From assembly GCA_043228905.1 (NCBI GenBank), contig JBHGNT010000003.1, forward strand, positions 11,532,001 through 11,596,000: a DNA stretch of 64,000 nucleotides, written 5' to 3'. The position numbers and the translations under genes are program-made. Of the stretch, positions 62,383 through 64,000 are shown one piece after another. Source of the DNA: Azolla caroliniana. Taxonomy: Eukaryota; Polypodiophyta. The notes under the pieces are model-generated. The model saw only the letters and a list, made by a program, of their open reading frames with translations. It searched no databases and was not told the DNA's origin. How positions within the stretch are numbered: the stretch's first letter is position 1; each line of letters begins with the position of its first letter.

Positions 62383-64000
62383 TTACACATCCGTAGGTCC
62401 CTTCGGACCCTGACCGTTTTCCTTACGGGTTGCCGTGTCTTCCTTCGTCTCTACTACGGGTTCCCCGTCGTCTTTTTCTTCCGGATCGATCCGTACCGAT
62501 CCCGGACAGGTTCCTGGTATAGTGCCGGTGAGCTGCATAAACGGGTTCTTTGGCATCGGTCCTTTATAGGGCTTTAGTCGAAATCCATTCACCCACTTGC
62601 CTAGTACTTCCCCGGCAAGTGTCCCTATCTGATAGGACCCGTTGTATTCCCGTGTCAGCCAATACGGGCCTGTCCATCTGAACCGGAGTTTACCCGGCAT
62701 CTTGCCCATCCTCGTTTGGAATACTAGCACCGGCTTTCCGATTTCGAACATCTTCTCATTACCTTTCCGGTGACGGTCAACGAACGCTTTCCGTCGTCGT
62801 TGCTCCAGTTCCATGTGTAGGATGCTGGCCAGCCGTTGCTCCTCCAGTTCGCATAGTGCTGCTAGCCGCATTTCCTCCGACTTCTTTTCATTCAGCCGTT
62901 CCCGTAGTTGGATCCGTAAGCTTGGTACCTGAAACTCGACCGGCATGACCGCTTCTAAGCCGAATGCTAGCCGGAACGGCGTTGTCCGGATACTTGTTTT
63001 GTATGCCGTTCGGTACGCCCATAGCGCACTATGGAGCTTTGTGTCCCAGTCCGTCCGGTTTTCATTGACAATTTTGCGGAGAATGTTCTGCAGCGTTTTG
63101 TTGGTGGACTCTGCTAACCCGTTCGCCTGTGGGTAGTACGGTGTGCTTCTTTTATGGACCACGGCATAGAACGTTGTTAAGCTTTCCACTACCTGGCCGA
63201 GGAAGTGGCCTCCTTGGTCGCTGATTAATTCAATCGGACATCCATATCGGCACCAAATGTTTTCGTACAGGAATTTTGCTGTGGATGACGCGGTGTTGTC
63301 TCTCAGGGCCTTTGCTTCCACCCATTTAGTGCAATAATCCGTTGCCACGATGACATAACGATTACCCGTTCTCATTGCCGGTGGCTTGAACGGTCCGACA
63401 AAATCCAACCCCCACTTCTGGAATGGCTCTAGTGGAAGTACCGGTTGGTGTGGCATCCGTGCTTGCTCCGTAGGCTGGCCCATTCGTTGGCATAGGTCAC
63501 ATTCCTTAGCATACTTGACGGCGTCTTTTAACGTCGTGGGCCACCATAAGCCGCTCTGCCATACTTTCCTCGCCGTCGCTTCCCCGGCATAGTGTCCTCC
63601 GGCAACCCCACAGTGTGCTTCCCGTAAGATTACTTCTTTCTCGTCACTACGGACTGCCCGTCGCCATATTCCATCTGCTCCTTTGTGGTAGAGAGTGTCC
63701 CGTAACAGACAGAAATTGCGGCTCTGCACCGCTAGTCGTTTCCTCTCGTCCCGGTTCATTTCTTCCGGTGGTAGGCCCGTGCTTAGGAACTGGTGCATAT
63801 TTGTCAGCCATTTATCTTCTGATGCCACCGTGTCTTCCGCTGCCGTTTCCGGGGTGATACGGAATAACTCCGCGTCCGGGAATTCATCCGCTACTCCGTC
63901 GCCTGGTTCTCCGGACTCTAACCGGCTTAGATAGTCTGCTACGGCATGCTGGATACCGGGCCGGTGGAAAATCTCGAATTCGAACTCCTGCAACAGCAAG
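62383..64000 (-). CDS. Gypsy I pol, C-terminal part (RNase H end and integrase)
   Basis: A partial frame enters from the window edge with the end of RNase H ([29 protein letters not shown]). The integrase zinc finger follows ([24 protein letters not shown]), and the DDE core [31 protein letters not shown]. The C-terminal domain contains GKMPGKLRFRWTGPYWL and WVNGFRLKPYKGPMPKNPF, then a charged tail (EEKDDGEPVVETKED). No chromodomain is present. All 538 codons in view are open and align collinearly with the decayed Gypsy B integrase. Confidence 0.9.
   Translation of the reverse strand, partial: LLLQEFEFEIFHRPGIQHAVADYLSRLESGEPGDGVADEFPDAELFRITPETAAEDTVASEDKWLTNMHQFLSTGLPPEEMNRDERKRLAVQSRNFCLLRDTLYHKGADGIWRRAVRSDEKEVILREAHCGVAGGHYAGEATARKVWQSGLWWPTTLKDAVKYAKECDLCQRMGQPTEQARMPHQPVLPLEPFQKWGLDFVGPFKPPAMRTGNRYVIVATDYCTKWVEAKALRDNTASSTAKFLYENIWCRYGCPIELISDQGGHFLGQVVESLTTFYAVVHKRSTPYYPQANGLAESTNKTLQNILRKIVNENRTDWDTKLHSALWAYRTAYKTSIRTTPFRLAFGLEAVMPVEFQVPSLRIQLRERLNEKKSEEMRLAALCELEEQRLASILHMELEQRRRKAFVDRHRKGNEKMFEIGKPVLVFQTRMGKMPGKLRFRWTGPYWLTREYNGSYQIGTLAGEVLGKWVNGFRLKPYKGPMPKNPFMQLTGTIPGTCPGSVRIDPEEKDDGEPVVETKEDTATRKENGQGPKGPTDV

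Larger units (their letters stand above)
60705..64000 (-). mobile_element. Gypsy I, Ty3/Gypsy element of the B family, cut by window end
   Basis: Begins with a TG-ended LTR (60705-61124) within Copia G integrase. On the minus strand, pol enters from the right edge, followed by a poly(A) run, a 371-codon coiled-coil ORF and the 3' LTR. Pol and the accessory ORF are uninterrupted, so this copy is younger than Gypsy B. The likely target duplication is GTGGA (60700-60704); the other end is not visible. Confidence 0.85.

Overview
The window is wall-to-wall transposable-element DNA from a plant nuclear genome. Features pointing to a land plant are Ty3/Gypsy chromoviruses with C-terminal chromodomains, Ty1/Copia elements primed by initiator-Met tRNA (TGGTATCAGAGC primer sites), L1-type LINEs, and AT-rich decayed sequence between them. 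A large, repeat-rich genome, possibly a fern or other seedless plant, is my guess; the sequence does not prove it. I see no host gene, rRNA, functional tRNA gene or CRISPR array. Most large open frames are retroelement gag/pol. Only two elements look intact: chromovirus F and Copia H.

Layout, left to right (letters are mine). 1-2.8 kb: LTR pieces and a gag-only relative of Gypsy D. 3.15-10.9 kb: LINE-A (minus strand), split by chromovirus A (4583-10303, target duplication ATAAC). 11.1-29.2 kb: LINE-B (plus strand), split by Gypsy B (13892-27305, duplication TTACA). Gypsy B itself contains a truncated Copia C (14618-18288) and a Copia solo LTR (25630-26193, duplication GGCAG). 29.4-30.7 kb: fragments of Gypsy D-type pol and Copia integrase.

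30.7-51.3 kb: Gypsy D (minus strand), broken into gag, protease, RT and integrase pieces. It is interrupted by Copia E (32486-39711), which carries a 1.3-kb terminal-inverted-repeat element, and by the intact chromovirus F (41191-48210, duplication ACGAC, LTRs differing by one base that I can see). 51.3-52.8 kb: decayed debris. 52.8-64 kb: Copia G (plus strand), split by the intact Copia H (54281-59591, duplication GCTAG) and by Gypsy I, which runs out of the window.

The nesting gives a relative chronology: LINEs and Gypsy D are oldest; A, B, C and E are intermediate; F, H and probably I are youngest. Premature stops in the old copies are mostly CAG/CAA to TAG/TAA, CGA to TGA or TGG to TGA/TAG, as expected from cytosine deamination of silenced DNA.

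The most unusual material is in the Gypsy B/I family. Accessory genes lie downstream of pol: one unrecognised Gln-rich ORF, and one long coiled-coil ORF shared by B and I. The two ORFs overlap as TAATG in B, a poly(A) tract follows pol in both elements, and a conserved block matching a tRNA 3' end stands where the polypurine tract should be. Also notable are a heat-shock-element array in the chromovirus A LTRs and tRNA-like A-box/B-box modules in three different LTR elements.
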